From Baffinella frigidus (Eukaryota > Cryptophyceae > Cryptomonadales > Baffinellaceae), in contig MU646418.1 of the NCBI GenBank assembly GCA_026770585.1, positions 378,023-388,218 on the forward strand: DNA of 10,196 nt, read 5' to 3'. The notes beneath the pieces are model-generated. The model was not told where the DNA came from and did not search any database. It saw nothing but the letters and a program-made list of their open reading frames with translations. Within the stretch, counting starts at the first letter, position 1; the number at the start of each line of letters is the position of its first letter. Of the stretch, positions 6,958-10,196 are shown piece after piece. Both the position numbers and the translations under genes were made by a program.

Positions 6958-9916
6958 TCTCTCTCGAATCCGGCAGGTGAAAGCGGCAGACTCAGGAATC
7001 GTCCTCTTTCTCGACGAAATCCACACCCTCATCGGCGGTAACCCCTGCACCCCACACCCCAACCTTGACACCCTACACCCTACGCTCTACACCTTACACC
7101 CTACACCCTACACCCTACACCCTGAACCCTTCACCCTACACCCTACACTCTACACCCTGCACCCTACACCCTCAACCCCACACCCCATTCCCCACACCCC
7201 ACACCCCCCACACCACAGGGCGTGCCTGTGGACATGACCAGTACTAGCGTGTGTGTCTGCACGTATTCGTTAGGTGTCGTCCTCCCATGAATGCTTGACG
7301 GTCTCTCGCCCTCTCTTTCTAGCACCGGGCAACACGCACGTCCGTCAACCTCTATCCCCCACTTCCCTAAACCAGAACCCCTTACCCCCCAAACCAGCAG
7401 GCAAACTCACCCCGTACCCCCCAAACCAGCGGGCAAAACGGACGGGGCAATGGACGCGGGCAACCTCCTGAAACCGATGCTTGCGCGCGGGGAACTCCGA
7501 TGCATCGGCGTCAACTTCCGAACCCGAAACCCGAAATCCGAAACCCGAATCCCGAAACCCAAATCCGGAATCGCGAATACCGAATACCGAAACCCGAAAC
7601 CTGAATCCCGAAACCCGAAACCCGAATCCCGAATACCGAACCCCGAAACCCGAATCCCGAAAACCCGAACCCGAAACCCGACACTCTAAACCTCCAAACC
7701 CCGAAACCCGAATCCCAAACCCCGCAACCCGAATCCCGAAACCCGAAACCCGAAACCCGAACCCCCGAACTTGAAAACCGAAACCCGAAACCCGAAACCC
7801 GAAACCCGAAACCCGAAACCCGAACCCCCGAACCCCCGAACCCGAAAACCGAAACCCGAAACCCGAAAACCGAAACCCGAAACCCGAAACCCGAAACCCG
7901 AAACCCGAAACCCGAAACCAGGCGACAACGCTGGATGAGTACCGCAAGTACATGGAGAAGGACCCTGCCCTCGAGCGCAGGTTCTGAACCCCACACCCCA
8001 AACGTATGGAGGTTTGACACCCTACAATTTAAAAACTTTTGGAGGTTCTGAACCCTGCACCCTCAACTTTATGGGGGTTCCAAACCCTGCATCCTAAACC
8101 TTATAGTTTTCAAACCCCTCAACCCTAAACCGTGTAGAGGTTCAAACCCCTAAACCCTTAACCATATGATTGAGGTTCAAACCCCTGGATGGTCAAACCC
8201 CTACACCCTAAAGTGTTTCTGGATTTGAACATCCCGGTGACGGTACGGAAAACCGTATACGGTCCAACGTACCGTCACCGTATGGAGGTTCTAAACCTCA
8301 CACCCTGAACGAATGGAGGTTAAAATCCTAAACCCTCAACCATATGGAGGCAAACCCCCAAACCCTACACCCTGCACCCTGAACGCGAAAGACTTTGAGT
8401 ACTACCAACACAGCCGGGATGTATGCAGCCCACCGAGGCTCGGTGGGGCTACGCCCTAAACCCTAAACAGTATTTTCTACTGGGGCACCTCGCTGATAAG
8501 GAGGCGCACCCCCCTAGGACCCTACAGTAGGCCTATACCCAGGGCCCTACGGTGTTCCTGGGCAGTGGCGCGGCTCCTTGTGAGCCAGGTACCCCTGCAA
8601 ACCCCACCCCCCTACACCAGAAACCCCACACCCGAAACCCGGAACCTGAACCCCAACCCTTGAACACCCAAACCCAGAAGGCACAACGCAATCAGATTCG
8701 TAAAGCAACTCGTACAAAACAGCCCTAGGAATACCCCTAGATCCCTACGAATTACCTACCGTACAGTTCTACTGATTATCCGTTACACGCTTCTCCAGGT
8801 TCCAGCAAGTGATGGGAGAGGCGCCGTCGCCCCCCCCACACCCTACATCAGAAACCCGAAACCCAAAACCCGAAACCCGAAATCCGATCCCCGAAACCCG
8901 AAACCCGAAACCCAGAACCCGAAACCCGAAACCCGAAACCCAAGACCCTCGCCCCAACCCTTGAACCCCCAAATTCGGAACTCCAGGTTCTAGCAAGTGA
9001 TTATGCGTATCCGCTATCGAGCGAAGGGATCTTAGTATAAAACGGACCAACCAAAATTGGGTGGTCACGAAGCCCTCGAGAGAGCTTCATAAACACACTT
9101 CCCCAGTACAAACGACGGACACGCCGCGTCCCCCTGACACGCGTCCATCTAAGATCGATTGCACTTCGAGGTCACGCGGAAGGGTGCGTGCATCAACGAC
9201 ATGTAGTAAAAAAATCACGTGCTTAGCACCTGGGATATACATTTTGAGGGTGCGTCCATCAAAATATGGGAATGCGTCCATTTAAAAGACAATTTCATTT
9301 TCATATTGACTGTGACTTTCTAAAGGCGATCATGATTCTGTTTTTTTTCAATTATGTGGACGTGTAAACGTATGACGGTTGTATTTTGGAATAGGCCACG
9401 TCCTCTTACAATTGCCTTTACAATAACTTGTACCCGTCCCGAAAAGACGTGTTCGCTCGATAGCGGTGTGTTTACTGTAATATACATCTAGTATAGTCAA
9501 GATCGTATATGCGTAAGACCCGTAGATGTGTGTGGCCCGTAGCCCTCACCAGGTTCCAGCAAGTGATTGTAAAGGCGCCGTCGGTCGAAGACACGGTCTC
9601 GACACATATACGTATACGTGTATACTGTACTATACATATAGTATAGTGAAGATCATATATGTGTGAGACCCGTATATGTATGACCCGTAGCCCTCACCAG
9701 GTTTCAGCAAGTGCTTGTGGAGGCGCCATCGATCGAAGACACGGTCTCGAAACATATACGTATACGTGTATACTATACACGTATATCAGAGATAATATAT
9801 GTGTAACACCCGTAGCGCTCACCAGGTTCCAGCAAGTGCTGGTGGAGGCGCCGTCGGTCGAAGACACGGTCTCCATTCTCCGTGGCCTCAAGGAACGCTA
9901 CGAGGTCCATCACAAG
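891..9916 (+). CDS. clpB: ClpB/Hsp100 disaggregase gene, 13 internal exons (partial at both ends)
   Basis: Hexameric AAA+ chaperone that pulls polypeptides out of aggregates together with Hsp70. I joined thirteen exons by matching the ClpB family and using CAG acceptors; the sum is 338 uninterrupted codons. Residues 1-~75 are N-domain and linker; ~76-146 the second N-domain repeat and connector; 147-338 the first ATPase module. Walker A (GEAGVGKT) is at about 182-189, Walker B (IVLFLDE) follows in exon 10, sensor 1 (GATT) spans exons 11/12 and the arginine-finger motif (LERRF) spans exons 12/13. Walker A in E. coli ClpB is at 206-213, so about 24 N-terminal residues are missing here, plus any targeting peptide. 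Motifs such as [11 protein letters not shown] and KDPALERRF resemble bacterial, mitochondrial and plastid ClpB more than cytosolic Hsp101. Mitochondrion or chloroplast is inferred; the targeting region is absent. The middle domain and second ATPase module would lie downstream. Confidence 0.93.
990..1544 (+). other. clpB intron 1
   Basis: 555 bases, GTCATC...GCAG. It is mostly non-repetitive, with a partial copy of the exon 1 end near 1164-1186. It holds a short sequence (1351-1365) repeated exactly at 7217-7231 in intron 10, and an AT-rich 3' end at 1454-1540. Confidence 0.75.
1151..1186 (+). repeat. Echo of exon 1 3' end
   Basis: GTGCAACAGGTT at 1151-1162 and TCTCCTCCCTCACGCAA followed by CACAGGTT at 1164-1190 resemble the exon 1 end (TCGTCCCTCATGCAACAG|gtc). 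The bases after the junction also resemble intron 1's start (acccatcacat versus atccatcacct). The copy is diverged but aligned across the junction. Confidence 0.5.
1545..1613 (+). CDS. clpB: clpB exon 2: N-domain end and linker
   Basis: 23 codons, phase 0 at both ends. The stretch [14 protein letters not shown] matches the family's 'LE..L..lPkVsG' that closes the first N-domain repeat. The acceptor GCAG follows a 90-base AT-rich, T-rich tract that serves as the polypyrimidine region. The donor is AAG|gtctcg. The initial ATG is internal, not a translation start. Confidence 0.8.
1637..1837. repeat. GTACAGTT minisatellite
   Basis: About 200 bases of an 8-base unit (GTACAGTT) with TTA/GTTA variants, beginning 25 bases after the exon 2 donor. 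The TGTACA core is self-complementary, so the array is a chain of small palindromes. Its reverse strand reads as a long Thr/Cys/Asn-rich pseudo-protein, an artefact of the repeat. Confidence 0.9.
1877..1980 (+). repeat. Two echoes of exon 2 3' end
   Basis: CGTGGGCCAGCAGAAG|GTCATG (ends 1892) and CGCGGTGCAGCAGAAG|GCCTCG (ends 1980) resemble the exon 2 terminus CGCGGGCCAGCCCAAG|GTCTCG. The first keeps a GT at the junction and the second has GC. Confidence 0.55.
1900..2580. repeat. Long CCCTAAA/CCCTCAA tract in intron 2
   Basis: Degenerate heptamers, densest at 2160-2280 and 2335-2575, all with the C-rich strand on plus. A short unique stretch at 2281-2325 interrupts them. Confidence 0.85.
2587..2649 (+). 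CDS. clpB: clpB exon 3: second N-domain repeat
   Basis: 21 codons ending [15 protein letters not shown]. It fits the helix preceding 'dD.vSvEHLL' in ClpB and joins exactly to exon 4 ([12 protein letters not shown]). The acceptor is TACAG. The 3' boundary CTCCAG is followed by gcaaac, a GC donor, and no GT occurs nearby, so the intron appears to be of the GC-AG type. This is the least conserved part of the protein, so the 5' boundary is less certain than the others. Confidence 0.74.
2650..3102 (+). other. clpB intron 3 (GC-AG)
   Basis: 453 bases beginning gcaaac and ending ACAG. It is filled with CCCCAACC and CCCTAAA/CCCGAAA variants, with an echo of exon 4 at 2963-3010. Confidence 0.7.
2963..3010 (+). 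pseudogene. Echo of exon 4 5' part
   Basis: After CCAAG comes GATGATGCCAAATCGGTGGAGCACAT..., which parallels exon 4 (GACGACTATATTTCGGTGGAGCACAT). The shared stretch TCGGTGGAGCACAT is exact and the reading DDAKSVEH remains recognisable before it diverges. Its acceptor would be AAG, not CAG. Confidence 0.65.
3103..3161 (+). CDS. clpB: clpB exon 4: second N-domain repeat core
   Basis: 59 bases: 19 codons plus two bases, leaving in phase 2. [19 protein letters not shown] matches the conserved 'D.fVSvEHLLLA' motif of the second Clp N repeat. The acceptor is AACAG and the donor is CG|gtagcc. The split codon CG+G gives Arg with exon 5. Confidence 0.88.
3162..3444 (+). other. clpB intron 4
   Basis: 283 bases, the shortest intron, GTAGCC...TCAG, made of degenerate CCCTAAA-type units. 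No other element seen. Confidence 0.8.
3445..3508 (+). CDS. clpB: clpB exon 5: end of N-domain
   Basis: 64 bases: one base completing the split codon plus 21 codons ([11 protein letters not shown]...AVEE). It matches the family's 'g..L..fgls...l..aI..iRgG' segment. The acceptor is GTCAG and the donor GAG|gtttac. It joins in phase 0 to the IRKGQ of exon 6. Confidence 0.88.
3546..3680. repeat. G-rich-orientation telomere-like patches
   Basis: CAGGGTTCAAGGTTCAGGG at 3547 and CAGGGTTCAGGGTTCAGGG at 3657 show TTCAGGG units on plus, opposite to every other such tract in the window. Confidence 0.8.
3588..3611 (+). repeat. Echo of exon 5 3' end
   Basis: GCGATTGAGGAGGCTGTCGAGGAG-type sequence matches the last 24 bases of exon 5 (3485-3508) with three substitutions. 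It is followed by GGGTTTGACC, resembling the intron start GTTTACCCC. Confidence 0.75.
3710..3863. mobile_element. Foldback-like element with two interleaved inverted repeats
   Basis: Arm A (3710-3743) is the reverse complement of A' (3792-3825) over 34 bases with two mismatches. Arm B (3747-3765) is the reverse complement of B' (3845-3863) over 19 bases with one mismatch. The order is A-B-A'-B', so the stems interleave and do not nest. Between B and A' lies a small palindrome (CCAATTGTCAACTGG). No coding capacity. It fits a non-autonomous insertion, possibly rearranged. Confidence 0.7.
3989..4072 (+). CDS. clpB: clpB exon 6: connector into ATPase module 1
   Basis: 28 codons from IRKGQRVTS to YGRDLTE. 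The pattern 'iRkG..vts..pe..yeaL.kYgrDLTe' is the standard entry to the first ClpB AAA+ module. The IRKG wording is closest to alphaproteobacterial or mitochondrial members as I remember them. The acceptor is CCCAG and the donor GAG|gtcgag. Two decayed copies of this exon follow in intron 6. Confidence 0.93.
4083..4262. repeat. 28-base tandem array
   Basis: The unit ATCTCGACCCTACACCCTAGATCCGAAT starts at 4101, 4129, 4157, 4185 and 4213 with almost no change, flanked by diverged partial units. Near identity implies recent expansion. Confidence 0.93.
4263..4360. repeat. CCCTGAA tract
   Basis: CCCTGAA/CCCCGAA heptamers. The same variant recurs at 4438-4500 and 4600-4690, between and after the exon 6 echoes. 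Confidence 0.85.
4361..4413 (+). pseudogene. Echo 1 of exon 6
   Basis: A 53-base copy of the exon 6 3' part, reading [17 protein letters not shown] without a stop, followed by GTCGAG exactly as at the true donor. There is no AG acceptor at its 5' edge, which abuts CCCGAAACCA repeat sequence. Confidence 0.9.
4533..4583 (+). pseudogene. Echo 2 of exon 6 (frameshifted)
   Basis: A second copy, CGCCCGAGGACGTATGAG..., with a two-base deletion relative to exon 6 that breaks the frame. It then restores [14 protein letters not shown] and ends GAG|GTCGAG. The junction lies 170 bases after that of echo 1. Confidence 0.9.
4802..4897 (+). CDS. clpB: clpB exon 7: [13 protein letters not shown] motif
   Basis: 32 codons carrying [17 protein letters not shown] and SRRTKNNP, near-invariant in Hsp100 proteins just before Walker A. 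The IGRDEEI loop contacts the nucleotide base in the family. The acceptor is AACAG and the donor CCG|gtcgag, the same donor hexamer as exon 6. It joins in phase 0 to VLLGEAG. Confidence 0.96.
4900..5195. repeat. AATAAACCCTTAACG minisatellite
   Basis: Recurring units of roughly 35 bases built from CAGCCCGG-GTTCG-CCCAATAAACCCTTAACGG-ACAA, including pieces of the exon 7 donor (CCCGGTCGAGCCCAATAAAC) at 4894-4913 and 5095-5114. Copies vary in length. Confidence 0.8.
5006..5062 (+). pseudogene. Echo of exon 7
   Basis: AGGGACGAGGAGCGTCGC... reads [19 protein letters not shown], identical to exon 7 except for a three-base in-frame deletion that removes the Ile of EEIRR. It ends CCG|GTAGAG, one base different from the true donor, followed by the same CCCAATAAAC. 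No acceptor is visible. A further fragment (CCCG|GTCGAGCCC) follows at 5095. Confidence 0.92.
5440..5490 (+). pseudogene. Echo 1 of exon 8: intact P-loop copy
   Basis: TAG|GTGCTACTGGGGGAGG... reads [17 protein letters not shown], identical to exon 8 in protein, then diverges into Cys-Ala-Asn. Its acceptor is TAG and it has no matching donor. Confidence 0.92.
5549..5602 (+). pseudogene. Echo 2 of exon 8: decayed P-loop
   Basis: CAG|GTGCTTCTGGGG... reads [17 protein letters not shown]. The catalytic Gly-Lys of the P-loop has become Cys-Asn, so it cannot bind ATP. It lies 109 bases after echo 1. Confidence 0.92.
5696..5788 (+). CDS. clpB: clpB exon 8: Walker A (P-loop)
   Basis: 31 codons. GEAGVGKT is the P-loop, with Lys and Thr placed to bind ATP phosphates and magnesium, followed by [16 protein letters not shown]. 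The usual family Pro in GEPGVGKT is Ala here. It is chosen over two upstream P-loop copies because only this one continues into AQRI and ends at a donor (CAG|gtctat) that joins in frame to exon 9. Confidence 0.95.
5789..6121 (+). other. clpB intron 8
   Basis: 333 bases, GTCTAT...CCAG. CCCTAAA/CCCTCAA tract at 5815-5940, an exon 9 echo at 6003-6053, and a 12-base palindrome TCTCTATAGAGA at 6069-6080. Confidence 0.85.
6003..6053 (+). pseudogene. Echo of exon 9 5' part
   Basis: ACCAG|GGGTGGAGGGTGTTTTCGCTGGACCTA... reads [16 protein letters not shown] then stop. It keeps 15 consecutive codon-level matches to exon 9's start with substitutions (Gly to Trp). It lies 119 bases upstream and retains the CAG acceptor. 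Confidence 0.9.
6122..6217 (+). CDS. clpB: clpB exon 9: pore-loop region
   Basis: 32 codons from [18 protein letters not shown] to RLKAVINE. The AGAKFRG segment is the substrate-gripping pore loop of module 1 (KYRG in most ClpB; Phe replaces Tyr, a conservative aromatic swap). The acceptor is CACCAG and the donor GAG|gtgcgt, the most conventional donor in the gene. Confidence 0.96.
6276..6293 (+). repeat. Echo of exon 9 3' end
   Basis: AAGGCTGTTATCAACGAG is an exact 18-base copy of the exon 9 terminus (6200-6217), followed by GTGTTGCCCCCCCC, nearly the true intron start. The duplicated unit is 76 bases. Confidence 0.92.
6506..6682. repeat. (CT)n microsatellite 1
   Basis: About 175 bases of CT dinucleotides with TTTCT and CTGT interruptions. 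The long Ser/Leu and Arg/Glu frames read from it are artefacts. Confidence 0.95.
6864..6966. repeat. (CT)n microsatellite 2, polypyrimidine tract of exon 10
   Basis: About 100 bases of CT repeat ending ten bases before the exon 10 acceptor CGGCAG. Confidence 0.95.
6977..7037 (+). CDS. clpB: clpB exon 10: Walker B
   Basis: 61 bases: 20 codons plus one base (phase 1). [14 protein letters not shown] is Walker B; Asp coordinates magnesium and Glu activates the hydrolytic water. The acceptor CGGCAG sits directly after a ~100-base CT-rich microsatellite, which must act as the polypyrimidine tract. The donor is GCG|gtaacc. Confidence 0.95.
7050..7215. repeat. CCCTACA heptamer array
   Basis: ACCCTACACCCTAC units on plus, giving open frames of the TLHPTPY type. 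Repeat, not gene. Confidence 0.9.
7388..7429 (+). repeat. Duplicated acceptor of exon 11
   Basis: CCCCAAACCAGCAGGCAAAC (7387-7406) and CCCCAAACCAGCGGGCAAAAC (7419-7439) are near copies 32 bases apart. The second is the true acceptor plus exon start. Confidence 0.7.
7430..7509 (+). CDS. clpB: clpB exon 11: [13 protein letters not shown] segment
   Basis: 80 bases: two bases completing the Ala codon, then 26 codons. [23 protein letters not shown] and RCIG are Hsp100 hallmarks and end inside sensor 1. The acceptor ACCAG is preceded by a near copy of itself about 32 bases upstream. The donor GGC|gtcaac starts the CCCGAAA-rich intron 11. Confidence 0.95.
7510..7921 (+). repeat. clpB intron 11: CCCGAAA array
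   Basis: 412 bases, GTCAAC...CCAG, almost wholly CCCGAAA/CCCGAAT heptamers from about 7519 to 7919. The array stays open in several frames on both strands, producing spurious ORFs of RNPKPE or GFRVSGF type. Confidence 0.95.
7922..7980 (+). CDS. clpB: clpB exon 12: sensor 1 and arginine-finger region
   Basis: 59 bases: 19 codons plus two bases. [19 protein letters not shown] completes sensor 1 (GATT) begun in exon 11 and reaches the first of the paired arginine fingers. The second Arg codon is split AG|G across intron 12. The acceptor ACCAG ends a CCCGAAA array and the donor is CAG|gttctg. Confidence 0.95.
7976..8390. repeat. Diverged repeat carrying the exon 12 donor
   Basis: TATGGAGGTTCTGAACCCTGCACCCTAAAC-like units recur irregularly, with AGGTT or GGGTT at about 8011, 8042, 8074, 8138, 8172, 8285 and 8316. 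The motif AGGTTCTGAACCC equals the exon 12/intron 12 junction. Confidence 0.7.
8235..8280. other. Perfect 13-base inverted repeat with palindromic loop
   Basis: CGGTGACGGTACG (8235-8247) pairs perfectly with CGTACCGTCACCG (8268-8280). The loop contains a perfect 12-base palindrome ACCGTATACGGT (8252-8263). It could fold into a stem topped by a second stem. It may be a small foldback element; no terminator role is expected inside a eukaryotic intron. Confidence 0.85.
8391..8610. other. Unique stretch with short hairpin
   Basis: Non-repetitive sequence within intron 12. CCCACCGAG-G-CTCGGTGGG at 8429-8447 is a perfect 9-base stem with a one-base loop. No coding similarity recognised. Confidence 0.6.
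8799..8833 (+). pseudogene. Exon 13 echo 1
   Basis: CCAG|GTTCCAGCAAGTGATGGGAGAGGCGCCGTCG reads [10 protein letters not shown], then runs into poly-C. The acceptor CAG is retained and there is no donor. Confidence 0.88.
8835..8960. repeat. CCCGAAA tract in intron 12
   Basis: CCCGAAA units between exon 13 echoes 1 and 2. A shorter tract precedes at 8620-8660. Confidence 0.85.
8987..9006 (+). pseudogene. Exon 13 echo 2 (stop)
   Basis: CCAG|GTTCTAGCAAGTGATTATG has a TAG stop replacing the first Gln codon and loses similarity just before the inverted repeat at 9011. Confidence 0.75.
9011..9466. mobile_element. Putative insertion bounded by 15-base inverted repeats
   Basis: CCGCTATCGAGCGAA (9011-9025) has its exact reverse complement at 9452-9466. 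The ~456 bases between are AT-richer, free of telomere-like repeats, and hold no convincing protein; the longest frames (~65-75 codons) look random. It carries a repeated GTGCGT(C/G)CATCAA motif at 9183 and 9250 and a hairpin near 9044-9066. It fits a non-autonomous DNA transposon, but no target duplication is evident. Confidence 0.55.
9553..9601 (+). pseudogene. Exon 13 echo 3
   Basis: CAG|GTTCCAGCAAGTGATTGTAAAG... reads [16 protein letters not shown] without a stop, then diverges. Acceptor intact, no donor of its own. Confidence 0.93.
9701..9749 (+). pseudogene. Exon 13 echo 4
   Basis: CAG|GTTTCAGCAAGTGCTTGTGGAG... reads [16 protein letters not shown], one residue different from true exon 13, then diverges. 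It is 148 bases from echo 3 and 125 from the real exon. Confidence 0.93.
9826..9916 (+). CDS. clpB: clpB exon 13: end of large ATPase-1 subdomain
   Basis: 91 bases: one base completing the split Arg codon plus 30 codons ([20 protein letters not shown] to YEVHHK). It matches 'FQ.V.v..[18 protein letters not shown].HH'. It is the last and only complete member of a tandem series of copies in intron 12. The acceptor is ACCAG. The donor is most likely AAG|gttatg, because the same junction is repeated downstream. The continuation (usually V.I.D.A) lies beyond the window. Confidence 0.9.
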
Positions 9917-10064
9917 GTTATGACCCCCACAAAACTACCATAAGGTTATGACCCCCCCCAAATCGCCCCCCCCCCCTTGTGTTCAGGCACCCTTCCCCAG
10001 TATTTAGTCCATCCTACAACCGAAACCCGAAACCCGTAGCCACGGACGATAGAGCCTCACACCG

Positions 10065-10106
10065 ATCCTCAACGGCCTCAAGAAGCGCTACAAGGTCCAG
10101 CATAAG
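10065..10106 (+). pseudogene. Exon 13 3' echo a
   Basis: Reads ILNGLKKRYKVQHK then GTTATGACCCCCATAAAAC. It matches the last 14 codons of exon 13 with four residue changes, plus the intron start. Confidence 0.92.
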
Positions 10107-10142
10107 GTTATGACCCCCATAAAACTGCCCTCATATTCAGTG

Positions 10143-10161
10143 CTTCGAAGTCCATTATAAG
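10143..10161 (+). pseudogene. Exon 13 3' echo b
   Basis: CTTCGAAGTCCATTATAAG|GTCATGCCCCCCACAAAAC is a shorter, more diverged copy of the exon 13 end and intron start. Confidence 0.8.
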
Positions 10162-10196
10162 GTCATGCCCCCCACAAAACGGTCCTCGTATTTAGC

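Larger units (their letters stand above)
6218..6976 (+). other. clpB intron 9
   Basis: 759 bases, GTGCGT...GGCAG. It contains an exon 9 end echo, C-runs at 6299-6330, a unique GC-rich stretch at 6335-6500, and two CT microsatellites separated by a unique segment at 6683-6863. Confidence 0.85.
7038..7429 (+). other. clpB intron 10
   Basis: 392 bases, GTAACC...CCAG. A CCCTACA array, then unique sequence 7217-7385 including a 15-base match to intron 1, then a duplicated acceptor. Confidence 0.85.
7981..9825 (+). other. clpB intron 12
   Basis: 1845 bases, the longest intron, GTTCTG...CCAG. In order: a GGAGGTTC-bearing repeat, a perfect hairpin at 8235-8280, a unique stretch 8390-8610, CCCGAAA tracts with exon 13 echoes, an AT-richer insert 9011-9466, and a ~150-base tandem duplication. 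Confidence 0.85.
9468..9825 (+). repeat. ~150-base tandem duplication of acceptor plus exon 13 start
   Basis: Units begin near 9468, 9618 and 9766 with GTGT(T/A)TACT..., continue through an AT-rich palindromic stretch, then ACCCGTAGCCCTCACCAG and the exon 13 start. The third copy runs into the complete exon. Confidence 0.92.
9917..10196 (+). other. clpB intron 13 (start only)
   Basis: Begins GTTATGACCCCCACAAAAC and runs off the window. It consists of C-rich sequence and repeated copies of the exon 13 end plus donor. Confidence 0.75.

Noticed and set aside
7500-7920. CRISPR-like array
   Set aside because: The units are short contiguous heptamers without unique spacers, in a eukaryotic intron.
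7345-8020. Long reverse-strand frames rich in GFRVSGFG
   Set aside because: They are translations of the CCCGAAA heptamer array, open in several frames on both strands, and cross true exons 11 and 12 in antisense. No domain or codon signal.
9585-9880. Repeated GAAGACACGGTCTC read as a possible regulatory motif
   Set aside because: It is part of the exon 13 coding sequence (VEDTVS) repeated with the echoes.
1-10196. A true chromosome end
   Set aside because: The telomere-like units are degenerate, interspersed with exons, and do not form a terminal perfect array.

Overview
The window is nuclear DNA from a eukaryote. It holds thirteen short exons of one plus-strand gene, separated by long introns built mainly from degenerate seven-base telomere-like repeats (CCCTAAA and variants CCCTGAA, CCCGAAA, CCCTACA, CCCTCAA). 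The plant/green-alga form of the telomere repeat and the plant-organelle look of the protein suggest a green alga. A repeat-rich prasinophyte such as Cymbomonas is my guess, from memory of similar sequence and not proven here.

The gene encodes an organelle-type ClpB/Hsp100 disaggregase. Joining 891-989, 1545-1613, 2587-2649, 3103-3161, 3445-3508, 3989-4072, 4802-4897, 5696-5788, 6122-6217, 6977-7037, 7430-7509, 7922-7980 and 9826-9916 gives 1014 bases, exactly 338 codons, with no stop or frame break. The product runs from the N-terminal substrate-binding domain, through the linker, almost to the end of the large subdomain of the first AAA+ ATPase module. Walker A, Walker B, sensor 1 and the paired arginine finger are all intact. 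The first ~25 residues plus any transit peptide, the middle coiled-coil domain and the second ATPase module lie outside the window.

Layout: 1-890 is upstream sequence (probably intron) with telomere-like repeats, a GC-rich unassigned block and a small inverted-repeat element at 443-588. From 891 to 9916 exons of 59-99 bases alternate with introns of 283-1845 bases. Each intron favours its own repeat type: an 8-base GTACAGTT array in intron 2, a 28-base array and CCCTGAA in intron 6, (CT)n tracts in intron 9, CCCTACA in intron 10 and CCCGAAA in intron 11. The window ends in the intron after exon 13.

The most unusual feature is that most exons are accompanied by partial, decayed copies of themselves ('exon echoes'). 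Copies upstream of an exon carry the splice acceptor plus the exon's 5' part. Copies downstream carry the exon's 3' part plus the donor. This is what repeated tandem duplication across splice sites would leave, and it suggests a way these introns grew without damaging the message. The splice sites are also odd: all 13 acceptors end in CAG, 12 of 13 donors lack G at +5, and one donor is GC.
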